Source: Bacillus sp. FSL K6-3431
GTDB lineage: Bacteria > Bacillota > Bacilli > Bacillales > Bacillaceae_C
Reading direction: 5' to 3'
Assembly (NCBI RefSeq): GCF_038002605.1
Contig: NZ_JBBOCT010000001.1
Location: forward strand, 1,488,001 to 1,552,000
DNA: 64,000 nucleotides
The notes beneath the pieces are model-generated. The model did not search any database, had not been told where the DNA came from, and saw nothing but the letters and a program-made list of their open reading frames with translations. A program made the translations under genes and the position numbers. The number at the start of each line of letters is the position of its first letter. Within the stretch, counting starts at the first letter, position 1. Shown one piece after another: positions 16,131 through 23,148 of the stretch.

Positions 16131-16346
16131 TTAAAATACGTCATAATATTCTCCCCAATCCCTCTCGTTTCTTACCGACACACTTACTTTCTGCGGGCTT
16201 TTAATTAACTTTTCTAACGTTTCATTCTCCGTTTTTAATCGAATAAGCTCGTCCAGCACTGCTTCAATATCCTCGACATATACCGGATGGATTTCGCCGT
16301 TAGCCCGTCTTATTCCGTTTCTTAACCTCTCTACGACGACTCTCAA
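16131..16346 (-). CDS. Small helical phage protein, 71 residues
   Basis: Overlaps the upstream stop (ATGA region at 16343-16346). The product is largely helical with a probable leucine-zipper-like stretch (VLDELIRLKTENETLEKLI). Function unknown. Confidence 0.5.
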   Translation of the reverse strand: MRVVVERLRNGIRRANGEIHPVYVEDIEAVLDELIRLKTENETLEKLIKSPQKVSVSVRNERDWGEYYDVF

Positions 16347-16699
16347 TCGCTATCGCCTCCTTTGGCATCATACGTCCCTACCTTTTTCCGAATTTCCGTG
16401 ACTAATACTTCTGCGGATTTCCGCATAGCATCTCCGAATAATGCCTCAATCAGTTCCTCGTTTAACAGGCGCAACCGCTCAACCTCCGCCAATAAAGCCG
16501 GTACATCTTTGCGTGCTGCAGATATAAAATTCATATCGCTATTCCGATTATTGGCGATTGTGACTCGAGCAACGCTTTCACCTGTACTCACTCGCTCAAT
16601 AGTATCGCAATAGTCGTCATATACCCGCCAAGGACCTTCCGTAACAAGTGACGCACGCTTACGGATTGCTTCGAGCTGTTCCGCTGTTAATTTCGCCAT
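16343..16699 (-). CDS. Phage protein with 'EAIRKRA-GPW ... DVPALLAEVERLR' signature
   Basis: The 118-residue product has an N-terminal motif LEAIRKRASLVTEGPW, then NFISAARKDVPALLAEVERL. This pattern is widespread in accessory (Ea22-like) proteins of diverse phages; no biochemical function is established for it. A weak zipper-like helix follows. ATG 16699 has a GGAGG site in the gene before it. Confidence 0.6.
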   Translation of the reverse strand: MAKLTAEQLEAIRKRASLVTEGPWRVYDDYCDTIERVSTGESVARVTIANNRNSDMNFISAARKDVPALLAEVERLRLLNEELIEALFGDAMRKSAEVLVTEIRKKVGTYDAKGGDSD

Positions 16700-16700
16700 A

Positions 16701-16934
16701 TTATCGACCTCCTTCTTCGTACTGCTTGCGTATCTTCTGTCGATTAAGTATTGCCACTGCTTTGTCTCTCACTATGTCTTTCTCCGCATCACATACCGGA
16801 CAATATAGACGCTCCCTATCGGTGCTATTAGAAAACATGCTCGTCGTATAATAACGTCCTATCGAGTGCCATTCGTGCGGGCAATGCGCTTGTATCCGCT
16901 TAGTCTCGCGCTTTCGTAGCCACTTCGCTATCAC
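16701..16934 (-). CDS. Small phage protein with CxxC zinc-binding pattern
   Basis: GTG 16934 follows GAGGTG at seven bases. The 77-residue product has CPHEW (C18, H20) and CPVC (C45, C48), a likely four-ligand zinc site, flanked by basic helices. Overlaps the upstream gene by 35 bp. Function unknown. Confidence 0.5.
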   Translation of the reverse strand: MIAKWLRKRETKRIQAHCPHEWHSIGRYYTTSMFSNSTDRERLYCPVCDAEKDIVRDKAVAILNRQKIRKQYEEGGR

Positions 16935-17133
16935 TACACAACACCTCGCTAATCTCGATCAACCCGTCAAGCATTTCGTCAGCATCAATCCGCCTGTCCA
17001 TGACTTGTCCGACAAACGCCGCCGTGATTAACGGTTGTACGTACCGGTGCGCCTTATTTAGCGTGCTGCGTAACTTTGCGTTTTCTTCCGCGAGTGCTAC
17101 GTTTTTTGATTCCGCTATGAATTGTTGCCGCAT
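16900..17133 (-). CDS. Small helical phage protein, 77 residues
   Basis: ATG 17133 lies after GGAGGGTAGGTGG. The product begins with a coiled-coil-like helix (ESKNVALAEENAKLRSTLN) and ends in another helix. Not recognised. Confidence 0.5.
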   Translation of the reverse strand: MRQQFIAESKNVALAEENAKLRSTLNKAHRYVQPLITAAFVGQVMDRRIDADEMLDGLIEISEVLCSDSEVATKARD

Positions 17134-17258
17134 GCTACCACCTACCCTCCGCTTAGTTTACGCTTGATTACAGCGTCTTTGACTACGTCCTATACGTAAG
17201 TATTAGTCGCCTATTAGAACGTCTGTAACACGCTTAAATTGACGTATACGGGCGAGTG

Positions 17259-17327
17259 TTAATCCTTTGAGAATACTGCAAATACGACAGCCATCAACAC
17301 TAATATCACAAGACCAAAAACGTCCAT
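17259..17327 (-). CDS. 22-residue membrane micro-protein with excellent ribosome site
   Basis: AAAGGAGG stands seven bases before ATG 17327. The product is a single hydrophobic helix (VFGLVILVLMAVVFAVF) with a short charged tail. A longer frame on the same strand (17203-17391) has no ribosome site and is likely a shadow. Confidence 0.55.
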   Translation of the reverse strand: MDVFGLVILVLMAVVFAVFSKD

Positions 17328-17401
17328 AGTGATTCCTCCTTTGATATACGGCGTTTACAGCCGTTTGCATTACGTTAAGATATAAAGACATTCGGCGAGT
17401 G

Positions 17402-17818
17402 TTAAGGCGCGTTTACTCCGGTGATTTTTACGCCTAGTAGATCTAGTGTTTCTACGATCCCCTTCATCTCCGCCTCTATCTCATAAAGATACGGACTCGA
17501 GTCCTCATTTGACGCCAAGACATATAAGCCTCTGTAATAATCGCGTAACTTTTCCTTTTGCTCCGCTTCGAGTTCCTCCGGCGTCTTTTCGACTGTGTAG
17601 CCGTTGACTAGGGCGGACATCAGTGTATCGATAAAACCATCGTCGCGGCGGATACATTTCACTAACGTCATCATTCTCGTACCGTATGCCGATCTCCCAT
17701 CATCAGTTACGACAGTGGCGATAATCTCCGAGTCTCTATAAAACTTGCGTACATCTTCGATTGCTTCCGCGACTTCGCGAGGTAGCTGCACCTTTTGCGT
17801 TATATTTTCGTCTGGCAT
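17402..17818 (-). CDS. DUF1642-like phage protein
   Basis: The 138-residue product contains the motif VQLPREVAEAIE near its start (residues 10-21) and a later NGYTVEKTPEELE, both characteristic of DUF1642 proteins found in Gram-positive prophage early regions. No activity is known for the family. ATG 17818 follows AGGAGG. Confidence 0.65.
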   Translation of the reverse strand: MPDENITQKVQLPREVAEAIEDVRKFYRDSEIIATVVTDDGRSAYGTRMMTLVKCIRRDDGFIDTLMSALVNGYTVEKTPEELEAEQKEKLRDYYRGLYVLASNEDSSPYLYEIEAEMKGIVETLDLLGVKITGVNAP

Positions 17819-17844
17819 TCGTGAAAACCTCCTAGTGTTTATTT

Positions 17845-18030
17845 TTAGCCGAGCATTGGTCCGCGTGCTTTTATAAAGTCGGTCGCTTGTGCTTCCGTAA
17901 AGCCAGCCGTTTGAAGTCCATCGAATGCGATACGAGTTAATGCCGCGTTAAGTTCGACTTGCTTTCGCAGTAAATCCATGTTAGCGAGCATAAATTCGAT
18001 TGACTGCCGAATATCCGTGTTTTCAGACAT
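17845..18030 (-). CDS. Small helical phage protein, 61 residues
   Basis: Helix-rich peptide (IRQSIEFMLANMDLLRKQVE ... GFTEAQATDFIKARGP) with GGTGGGG before ATG 18030. Second gene from the putative start of the leftward early unit. Not recognised. Confidence 0.5.
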   Translation of the reverse strand: MSENTDIRQSIEFMLANMDLLRKQVELNAALTRIAFDGLQTAGFTEAQATDFIKARGPMLG

Positions 18031-18292
18031 TTGCGCCGCCCCACCTTTTCTTTTTATTTAATTTTTCTTTTGGTAAGTTCTTTTCGATTCTATACCTATG
18101 TGTTATTATCGATAATCTTTTAACGTAAGTTTTTCGGTATATAATACATCTTCCGAAACAAGCGCTCTTTGCTTGGGTCGGTATGTTTAGTTTAGATAAC
18201 TTAAGTCTAGATAACCTAAGTATAGTTAGTCTATCCTTTTAGACACCCCGGGCCTGTCAAAAACGACACCCCCTGCCTGCCATTTTAGACGG
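18031..18292. other. Non-coding repeat-rich segment, candidate phage replication origin
   Basis: No gene is seen. The left half is strongly A+T-rich and holds the inverted repeat TTTTCGG (18136-18142) / CCGAAA (18154-18159). Further right are 15-base direct repeats TTTAGATAACTTAAG and TCTAGATAACCTAAG (about 18192-18221), then two imperfect 23-base repeats each starting GACACCCC. Adjacent to the initiator-like gene, this is a typical iteron plus A+T-rich origin layout; unproven. Confidence 0.4.
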
Positions 18293-18628
18293 TCAGGACT
18301 CGTTATCTACGTCAAGTAGGAAATACTGATTCGACGTTTGGTATCCGCGTTTGTCCCTCCTTTCCTCTATATCGATGTAGCCCGCTTCCTTCAACGTTAG
18401 TAAAGAACGTCTTGCAACTCGCTCGCTACACCGTGACTTCTTCGCTATTGTTTCGACGTTAGGATACGAGTCTTTCGAATTGTTGTCCGCGTACATACAT
18501 AGAACGGCGTAAACCGCGATGTCTACCGGCTTTGTGAGGAGCGTATCATTGTCGACTATATCGCGAGTCATCATGAAAAACTTACGCTTGCGAAAGTCGA
18601 TTACTGTTCGATTGTTTTCATCCGCCAA
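18293..18628 (-). CDS. Winged-helix replication initiator-like protein
   Basis: The 111-residue product has the helix-turn-helix pattern of prophage replisome organisers (HTH_36 type): MTRDIVDNDTLLTKPVDIAV, then YADNNSKDSYPNVETIAKKS, RCSERVARRSLLTLKEAGYI. It is shorter than full organisers, so it could equally be a dedicated regulator. It is the first leftward gene after the 18.6-18.9 kb promoter region, and repeat-rich DNA lies just downstream. Confidence 0.7.
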   Translation of the reverse strand: MADENNRTVIDFRKRKFFMMTRDIVDNDTLLTKPVDIAVYAVLCMYADNNSKDSYPNVETIAKKSRCSERVARRSLLTLKEAGYIDIEERRDKRGYQTSNQYFLLDVDNES

Positions 18629-18678
18629 ATTACCGCCTCCCTTTCCGCCCTCTTACTACCTCTATCGAATAGGAATCC

Positions 18679-18820
18679 AAAGTGGATAGTTATTTCGCAA
18701 ATTCTTTTATTTCGTCCTTACTCTATATGCCCAGACGAATTTAAAAAGTGGGACATTTATTTCGTAAATTCTTTTTCGCCTTATACTTAACTACCCAAAA
18801 CGAAAACGTAATCTGCGACA
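18679..18820 (-). promoter_or_regulatory. Early leftward promoter region with tandem repeats and shared operator
   Basis: Two imperfect repeats of about 55 bp (18679-18733 and 18745-18797) share AAAGTGG, TTATTTCG-AAATTCTTTT and a C/A-rich end. The second runs into ACTACCCAAAA-N5-ACGTAATCTGCGACA (18790-18820), the motif also found at 7615-7645. On the - strand a TATAAG box follows. This is probably where a phage regulator controls the early operon. Confidence 0.5.
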
Positions 18821-18916
18821 TTTTCCCAAAATTAATTTAAAAACTTTCATAATCCACTGAAATATATACGGAAATACGGTAATATGGACCTATATAGGAA
18901 GAAGGAGGTTTTTCTG

Positions 18917-19537
18917 TTGTTATACGGATTGTTTGTTGTGGGATTAATCGTAATGATTGCCGGCATTGTGCTCACCGTTAAGAAGTTCGATAAGAAGATC
19001 GCTTTACCTGTATTACTAGGCGGATTATTACTGATGTTCAGCACGGCACCTTTTATCGATGTAGAGGACGAAGTCAAAGAAGCCGGTACGGAAGTTACGA
19101 TCAAGCCGGACGCCCCCGCTGAAGAAAAGTCGAAGGAATTAACGCTGGACGAAAAGGTTTCCGAAATTATCCACGCTGAGCTAGGTGAAAAGGCGAACAC
19201 GAAAAAGCCGCGTATTGAGAAGGTGGACGTTTATGCAGACGTAGTAAACATATGGCTTAATGCCGATGAGAACTTGTCCGTCAATATGACGAGGAAAAAT
19301 ATGTGGCGCGATACTTTCGATTTACTCGAAGAATTGGCGGCTATTAACGATGTCGAACTATACTCGTTCATATGGAAGTTTCCGTTAGTTGATACGAAAG
19401 GAAATAAAACGGACGCTAAAGTAATGTCGCTCGATTTTCCGAGGGAAACTTTCGAAGACATCGACTTTGAAAACGTAGATTATAATAATGCTCCGGATAT
19501 TGCCGATAATTACTTCGTACATAAAGCGTTAGAATAG
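18917..19537 (+). CDS. Membrane-anchored prophage protein, 206 residues, unknown function
   Basis: A very strong AGAAGGAGG site selects TTG 18917; an upstream ATG at 18884 has no site. The product has two N-terminal transmembrane helices (about 2-23 and 29-46: YGLFVVGLIVMIAGIVL; LPVLLGGLLLMF), an acidic linker and a roughly 130-residue soluble domain (VSEIIHAELGEKANTKKPRI ...). The gene points away from the early operon at the right end of the prophage, as lysogenic-conversion or exclusion genes often do. No family recognised. Confidence 0.65.
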   Translation: MLYGLFVVGLIVMIAGIVLTVKKFDKKIALPVLLGGLLLMFSTAPFIDVEDEVKEAGTEVTIKPDAPAEEKSKELTLDEKVSEIIHAELGEKANTKKPRIEKVDVYADVVNIWLNADENLSVNMTRKNMWRDTFDLLEELAAINDVELYSFIWKFPLVDTKGNKTDAKVMSLDFPRETFEDIDFENVDYNNAPDIADNYFVHKALE

Positions 19538-19722
19538 ACGAAAAGCCCGGCGCTTAATTGCGCAGGGTGGCGTAATGCTTTCTTGCAAGGTGACGGTGCT
19601 ATGCGCTATAATCGAAATAACGACAATGACATATCGCAAGACTTAACGTAATAAGACAACGTTTGACATAGCGTAGACTTTCCGATTACCTACCGTACAC
19701 CTTGACAGGGTGGAGGTCATGG

Positions 19723-19744
19723 GTTCGAGCCCCTTCGGAATCAT
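19723..19744 (+). repeat. tRNA T-arm/acceptor-like repeat, probable att site copy
   Basis: GTTCGAGCCCCTTCGGAATC followed by AT resembles the T-loop and 3' acceptor strand of a tRNA gene, with GTCATGG just upstream. The same 22 bases with one change occur at 30721-30742. Phages often integrate at tRNA 3' ends and duplicate this piece at the distal end. Confidence 0.5.
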
Positions 19745-19787
19745 ACCGTAAAACATAGAGCCACAACAGTTCTAGGGTTTTTTTTTC

Positions 19788-19820
19788 CGTCAACAACTGC
19801 ATTTTTTGCTGTTGTTGACG
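19788..19820. repeat. Perfect 10-bp inverted repeat with extra direct copies
   Basis: CGTCAACAAC (19788-19797) and GTTGTTGACG (19811-19820) flank a T-rich loop; TGTTGACGA is repeated again directly after. It may be a set of integrase arm sites or a terminator. Confidence 0.4.
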
Positions 19821-19890
19821 AACTGTTGACGATTTACTATTTCCGTACTTAAAACAGAATTTACGTTCGCATAATTACATAAACAATAAA

Positions 19891-20202
19891 CTAGTCCCCG
19901 CTCTCACGAACGGGGATTTTTCTTATTGCACAAACAATAATATTAACACTTATTTTAATATGATCAATCTCTCCTGTATCAAGATCGATCATTTTGGTTC
20001 CTGCGTTCATTCCTGTAATTATACCTGTGAATTTTTCATGTTTCCTATTTCGAAATGTAGTTATAGTGATTGTTGATTCAAATTCATATGCTTCTGAAAT
20101 CCTCTCTCCAATTTCAATATAATCTTCTTCTGTAAGTTTCGGAGTCGCTTTTGATTCTTTCCTCGCTTTCTTCGGCTTTGGTACAGCTAACATTATTATC
20201 AT
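19891..20202 (-). CDS. YolD-like protein, SOS-regulated
   Basis: The 103-residue product has the YolD pattern: a helical N-terminus, ISEAYEFESTITITTFR, and strand-rich FTGIITGMNAGTKMIDLDTG. YolD-like genes usually precede a Y-family polymerase gene (uvrX/yqjW); none is next to this one. Promoter TTGACA-17-TACAAT carries a LexA box in its spacer. The 3' end overlaps a hairpin (CCCCG/CGGGG) that has a T tract on the + strand. ATG 20202 follows AGGAGG; MLAVPKPK from the next Met is equally possible. Confidence 0.75.
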   Translation of the reverse strand: MIIMLAVPKPKKARKESKATPKLTEEDYIEIGERISEAYEFESTITITTFRNRKHEKFTGIITGMNAGTKMIDLDTGEIDHIKISVNIIVCAIRKIPVRESGD

Positions 20203-20223
20203 CCTCCTAAAACATTTGTTCTC

Positions 20224-20252
20224 ATTGTATTACGAACGTTCGTTCTTGTCAA
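20224..20252 (-). promoter_or_regulatory. Sigma-A promoter with LexA (SOS) box in the spacer
   Basis: On the - strand TTGACA (20252-20247), 17 bases and TACAAT (20229-20224) form a near-consensus promoter. The spacer contains CGAACGTTCGTTCT (20233-20246, + strand), matching the Bacillus LexA consensus CGAAC-N4-GTTCG at nine of ten defined bases. Confidence 0.8.
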
Positions 20253-20301
20253 AAATATGTTTTTTGGTTAAGATAAGAGAAATATTAAATCAGGAGGATG
20301 A

Positions 20302-20679
20302 ATGATGATACCTGATCATGATAGGGAGATACTGAGTAAAGCAGTTTGTTTACCCTTTCTAATAAAAGTATTACAACGGGATTTGAAAGTGGTCGAGGTT
20401 AATCCTTTTAAATTTAAAGGCCCTTATATGGTTGTAATAGAGGAATTAATGAAGGTAATAAAAAAGGATCTAGCTGAGGTAAAGAGATATTTGTACAAAA
20501 ATAATATAAAGATTGTTTATGTCGGCAAAGACGAAACGTCTACAAATTATTTATTTTTATACAATGGCTTTGAGGAAAAGACAAATTATTTTAATCCTCA
20601 TTTAGGGAATAAGGTTGAGGAGATGTTGAGGGAATATATGAATGGTGGACAAAGCAAAAATAGCGACCCGTCCATATAA
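20302..20679 (+). CDS. YhjD-like conserved Bacillaceae protein
   Basis: The 125-residue product matches my memory of the B. subtilis YhjD family: IPDHDREILSKAVCLPFLIK, then KGPYMVVIEELMKVIKKDLA and YFNPHLGNKVEEMLREYM. It is helical with no signal or membrane segment. The function of the family is not known to me. AGGAGG precedes the double ATG at 20302. A terminator follows at 20664-20691. It is divergent from the yolD-like gene. Confidence 0.65.
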   Translation: MMIPDHDREILSKAVCLPFLIKVLQRDLKVVEVNPFKFKGPYMVVIEELMKVIKKDLAEVKRYLYKNNIKIVYVGKDETSTNYLFLYNGFEEKTNYFNPHLGNKVEEMLREYMNGGQSKNSDPSI

Positions 20680-20691
20680 ATGGATAGGTCG
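20664..20691 (+). terminator. Terminator of the dispersed 'GCGACCC-GGATAGG' family
   Basis: CGACC-CG-TCCAT and ATGGA-TA-GGTCG form a strong hairpin followed by ATTTAGCTTTT. Closely related hairpins occur at 22041-22069, 24530-24557 and 26461-26486. Confidence 0.75.
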
Positions 20692-20736
20692 ATTTAGCTT
20701 TTAATTTAAGCCCGGTCAACGCCGGCCTATTTTTAA

Positions 20737-20898
20737 TTACCATTTAATATCTTCGTGTCTATGTCTACGCTCTCTGCACTTACAGTCAAAATCTCGGTCT
20801 CGATCACGATCACGGTCACAACAATGCTTGCGCTCGCGCCTTTCTTCACGACACTCACATATCAATCTACGCCGACTTCTTTCATTTTCAAAGCACAT
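20737..20898 (-). CDS. Cys/Arg/Asp-rich mini-protein, copy A (53 residues)
   Basis: ATG 20898 follows AAAGGAGGTG. The product has an N-terminal MCFENERSRRRLICECRE, a central CC and (RD)-repeat CCDRDRDRDRDFDC, and KCRERRHRHEDIKW. Cys pairs CEC and CKC frame the charged repeat, suggesting metal binding or disulfide-linked structure. It is a shorter cousin of the proteins at 26538-26753 and 57076-57276. Its leader has the perfect palindrome TTAAGGTCGACCTTAA. Family and function unknown to me; a spore-associated role is conceivable in a sporulator. Confidence 0.7.
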   Translation of the reverse strand: MCFENERSRRRLICECREERRERKHCCDRDRDRDRDFDCKCRERRHRHEDIKW

Positions 20899-21245
20899 AC
20901 TCTACACCTCCTTTATAACTATTAAGGTCGACCTTAATAATAATATATTGGAAAATGTCGAATTTGATTGTACAAACTGTCTGAGAAAAGCGAGGATTTT
21001 TTATTTTATGCAATAAAAAAAGCCCCCTCAGTTATGAGGAGGCTATAGGGAAAGTGGAAACCAAGGATACATATATTATTACTTATACTATGTTTCTTAT
21101 ACCTGTCCAGGCTATTTTTAAGAGACAATAATGTGTAAAAATATCTTTGTTCAACTAACGTTTGTTTAATAAGAAAGATACTGTACAATGTCTATTAAAT
21201 TCATATATAATTTTCAGTATATTTCAAATGGAAAGGGGAATATTT
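20899..21245. other. Intergenic region with composite repeat copy R1
   Basis: It holds the palindromic leader of copy A, then a terminator-like hairpin CCCCCTCAGTTATGAGGAGG (21021-21040) and the degenerate block CCTGTCCAGGCTATTTTTAA ... ATATCTTTGTTCAACTAACG (about 21100-21160), which recurs at 23.5 and 27.0 kb. No gene is supported before ATG 21246. Confidence 0.6.
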
Positions 21246-21938
21246 ATGAAAACTATTGGCCTTATTGGTGGAATGAGTTGGGAGTCCTCGTTAGAATATT
21301 ATCGTATTATTAACGAAGAAGTGAAAACCAAATTGGGAGGATTGCATTCAGCCAAGTGCATTTTATATAGCGTGGATTTTGAAGAAATCGAACGCTATCA
21401 AGCTGAAGGTGATTGGGAAAGTTCTGGTAAATTATTAGGCGATGTTGCTCAGTCTTTGGAAAAGGCAGGTGCAGAAATTATTGTAATTTGTACAAATACG
21501 ATGCATAAGGTGATTAGATATATTGAAGAAAAAGTTAGCTTACCAATTTTACACATTGCTGATTCAACAGCAAATCAAATTCAAAAGTCCGAAATAAGTA
21601 CGGTTGGTTTACTTGGTACTCAATATACGATGGAGCAAGACTTTTATAAAACACGAATTGAATTTAATGGTATTAAGGTTTTGATACCAAATGATGAGGA
21701 TAGAAAAGTTATAAATAAAGTAATTTATGAAGAGTTATGTTTAGGGGAAATTCAACAATCATCAAGGGATTATTACAAAAAGGTTATCAAGAGGTTAATT
21801 GATGATGGAGCTGAAGGAATAATATTAGGTTGCACAGAAATTGGATTATTAGTAAAACCAGAGGATTCAGAAGTGCCATTATTTGATACAACAGTAATAC
21901 ATGCCATTGAATCTGTTAATATGGCATTAGAAAAATAA
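21246..21938 (+). CDS. Aspartate/glutamate racemase family enzyme
   Basis: ATG 21246 follows AAAGGGG; the frame upstream to 21162 lacks a site. The 230-residue protein opens with TIGLIGGMSWESSLEYYRII, and has the two catalytic cysteines of cofactor-independent racemases in CTNTMHK (about residue 83) and GCTEIGLL (about 195). It should interconvert L- and D-forms of an acidic or related amino acid (RacD/RacX/YgeA group); the substrate cannot be told. D-amino acids may feed wall or spore-cortex metabolism. Stand-alone gene. Confidence 0.88.
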   Translation: MKTIGLIGGMSWESSLEYYRIINEEVKTKLGGLHSAKCILYSVDFEEIERYQAEGDWESSGKLLGDVAQSLEKAGAEIIVICTNTMHKVIRYIEEKVSLPILHIADSTANQIQKSEISTVGLLGTQYTMEQDFYKTRIEFNGIKVLIPNDEDRKVINKVIYEELCLGEIQQSSRDYYKKVIKRLIDDGAEGIILGCTEIGLLVKPEDSEVPLFDTTVIHAIESVNMALEK

Positions 21939-22040
21939 TTTGATTAGACACTGTACTTCGATCCGAGGTACATTACTTTTTTCTTCATCAACGGGTGCTT
22001 TAGTTCAATAAGAAGAGACCGCCAATTACAAGCAAAAAAA

Positions 22041-22069
22041 GCGACCCATCCACATAATGGATAGGCCGC
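22041..22069 (-). terminator. Terminator of the orphan wall-binding gene
   Basis: GCGGCCTATCCA and TGGATGGGTCGC (leftward reading) form a hairpin followed by a run of seven T on the - strand, just after the stop at 22076. Confidence 0.85.
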
Positions 22070-22075
22070 TTCGTC

Positions 22076-22408
22076 TTATCTTCTTAGTATATTTAACAAA
22101 GTTGCGTTCTGCTTTGCTGTACCTGTGTAGTTTTTAATACCAAGCTTAGCAGCTAGCTTAGCTCGATTATTAAAGCCTGAATCCTGCCCGATTGAATTTA
22201 GGTAATCGACCACACTTGTAGTCTTCTGATTACCTTTCGGCTTATTGACAACCACCCCGCCTTTTAGTTTATTCAAGAGAAAAGTATTTTGAACAGTAGT
22301 ACCTTTATAGTTTTTTAATGCCATTTTTGGCAGTAACTCTTTGCGGTTAGCTATACTTGAATCTACACCGATTGATTTTAAATAATCGACAATACTGTTT
22401 GTTTTCAT
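22076..22408 (-). CDS. Orphan tandem endolysin cell-wall-binding protein (amidase02_C type)
   Basis: The 110-residue product is two copies of a module of about 47 residues (4-50 and 64-110) with the pattern VDYLKSIGVDSS...NRKELL...NYKGTTVQN..LLN. This is the C-terminal wall-binding domain of Bacillus phage N-acetylmuramoyl-L-alanine amidases. No catalytic domain is encoded upstream and there is no signal peptide. ATG 22408 has AAAAAGGTG, so it could be expressed as a free binding protein. It may be a relic of a lost prophage endolysin, or a decoy that masks phage lysin targets. Confidence 0.8.
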   Translation of the reverse strand: MKTNSIVDYLKSIGVDSSIANRKELLPKMALKNYKGTTVQNTFLLNKLKGGVVVNKPKGNQKTTSVVDYLNSIGQDSGFNNRAKLAAKLGIKNYTGTAKQNATLLNILRR

Positions 22409-22542
22409 GTCACCTTTTTGGGCTACGAATTTGTGTCTTATTTATATCTTACAAAACTGAAAGGAAATTGTAAGGAAAACCAATTTTCCACTTCAAATTT
22501 AACAAATATACTTTTCTCAGAACACCTAAGGAGGAAAGTGTT

Positions 22543-23148
22543 ATGAGTATACCTGACATTAATGTCGATTTGTTTAGAATGATAAATAATTTAGGTAAGG
22601 AAATTACGTATCTCAATTCGACTATGGTATTCATAGCTGAGTATTTGGTATTTTTCCTAGCTCTAGCTGTGTTAATTTTTTGGTTTACAAGGCGTCATGA
22701 AAATCGGATAATGATAATTTGCGCTTCAATTACTTTTTTTTCAGCTGTAATAGTTGGAAAACTTGCTGGAAAAATTCATTCCAATAACCAACCCTTCGCT
22801 GAATTATCTAATGTTAATCAGTTAATTGGACATGCCGTAGATAATTCTTTTCCAAGTGATCATACTATTTTATTTTTTTCTTTCTGTATGACTATTTTTC
22901 TTTTCAAGAGAAAAGCAGGTCTATTATGGATAGGTTTAGCAATATTAGTAGGTTTTTCACGTATATGGGTAGGTGTCCATTATCCAGGGGATGTTATTGT
23001 TGGAGCTTTGATTAGTATTATGTTCGCAGTAATTATTTACTTCACAATGAAAGAATCAACTCCTATCAAAAAAATATTAGCTTTATACGAAAAAGGAGAA
23101 CAATTAATTTTACCTAAACATTATAAAAATAAATCCAGAAGTCGTTAA
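22543..23148 (+). CDS. bcrC: PAP2-family undecaprenyl-diphosphate phosphatase, BcrC-like
   Basis: The 201-residue membrane protein has several transmembrane helices and the three PAP2 motifs: KIHSNNQPF (about 83-91), NSFPSDHT (about 106-113) and SRIWVGVHYPGD (about 146-157), with catalytic His in the second and third. BcrC/YwoA dephosphorylates undecaprenyl pyrophosphate, recycling the wall-lipid carrier and giving bacitracin resistance. AGGAGG precedes ATG 22543. The symbol is given by family; some PAP2 paralogues have other lipid substrates. Confidence 0.82.
   Translation: MSIPDINVDLFRMINNLGKEITYLNSTMVFIAEYLVFFLALAVLIFWFTRRHENRIMIICASITFFSAVIVGKLAGKIHSNNQPFAELSNVNQLIGHAVDNSFPSDHTILFFSFCMTIFLFKRKAGLLWIGLAILVGFSRIWVGVHYPGDVIVGALISIMFAVIIYFTMKESTPIKKILALYEKGEQLILPKHYKNKSRSR

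Larger units (their letters stand above)
19538..19890. other. Prophage right-end intergenic region
   Basis: No gene found. It contains a G+C-rich hairpin-prone stretch right after the 19537 stop, the tRNA-like repeat at 19723-19744, a T9 run and the inverted repeat at 19788-19820. Base composition switches from phage-like to host-like across this interval. Confidence 0.5.

Noticed and set aside
17203..17391. 62-codon leftward ORF
   Set aside because: It has no ribosome site and overlaps, in another frame, the 22-codon ORF 17259-17327 with an excellent AAAGGAGG.
19697..19744. Complete tRNA gene at the prophage right end
   Set aside because: Only the T-loop and 3' acceptor-like bases are present; no D-arm or anticodon arm could be folded upstream.
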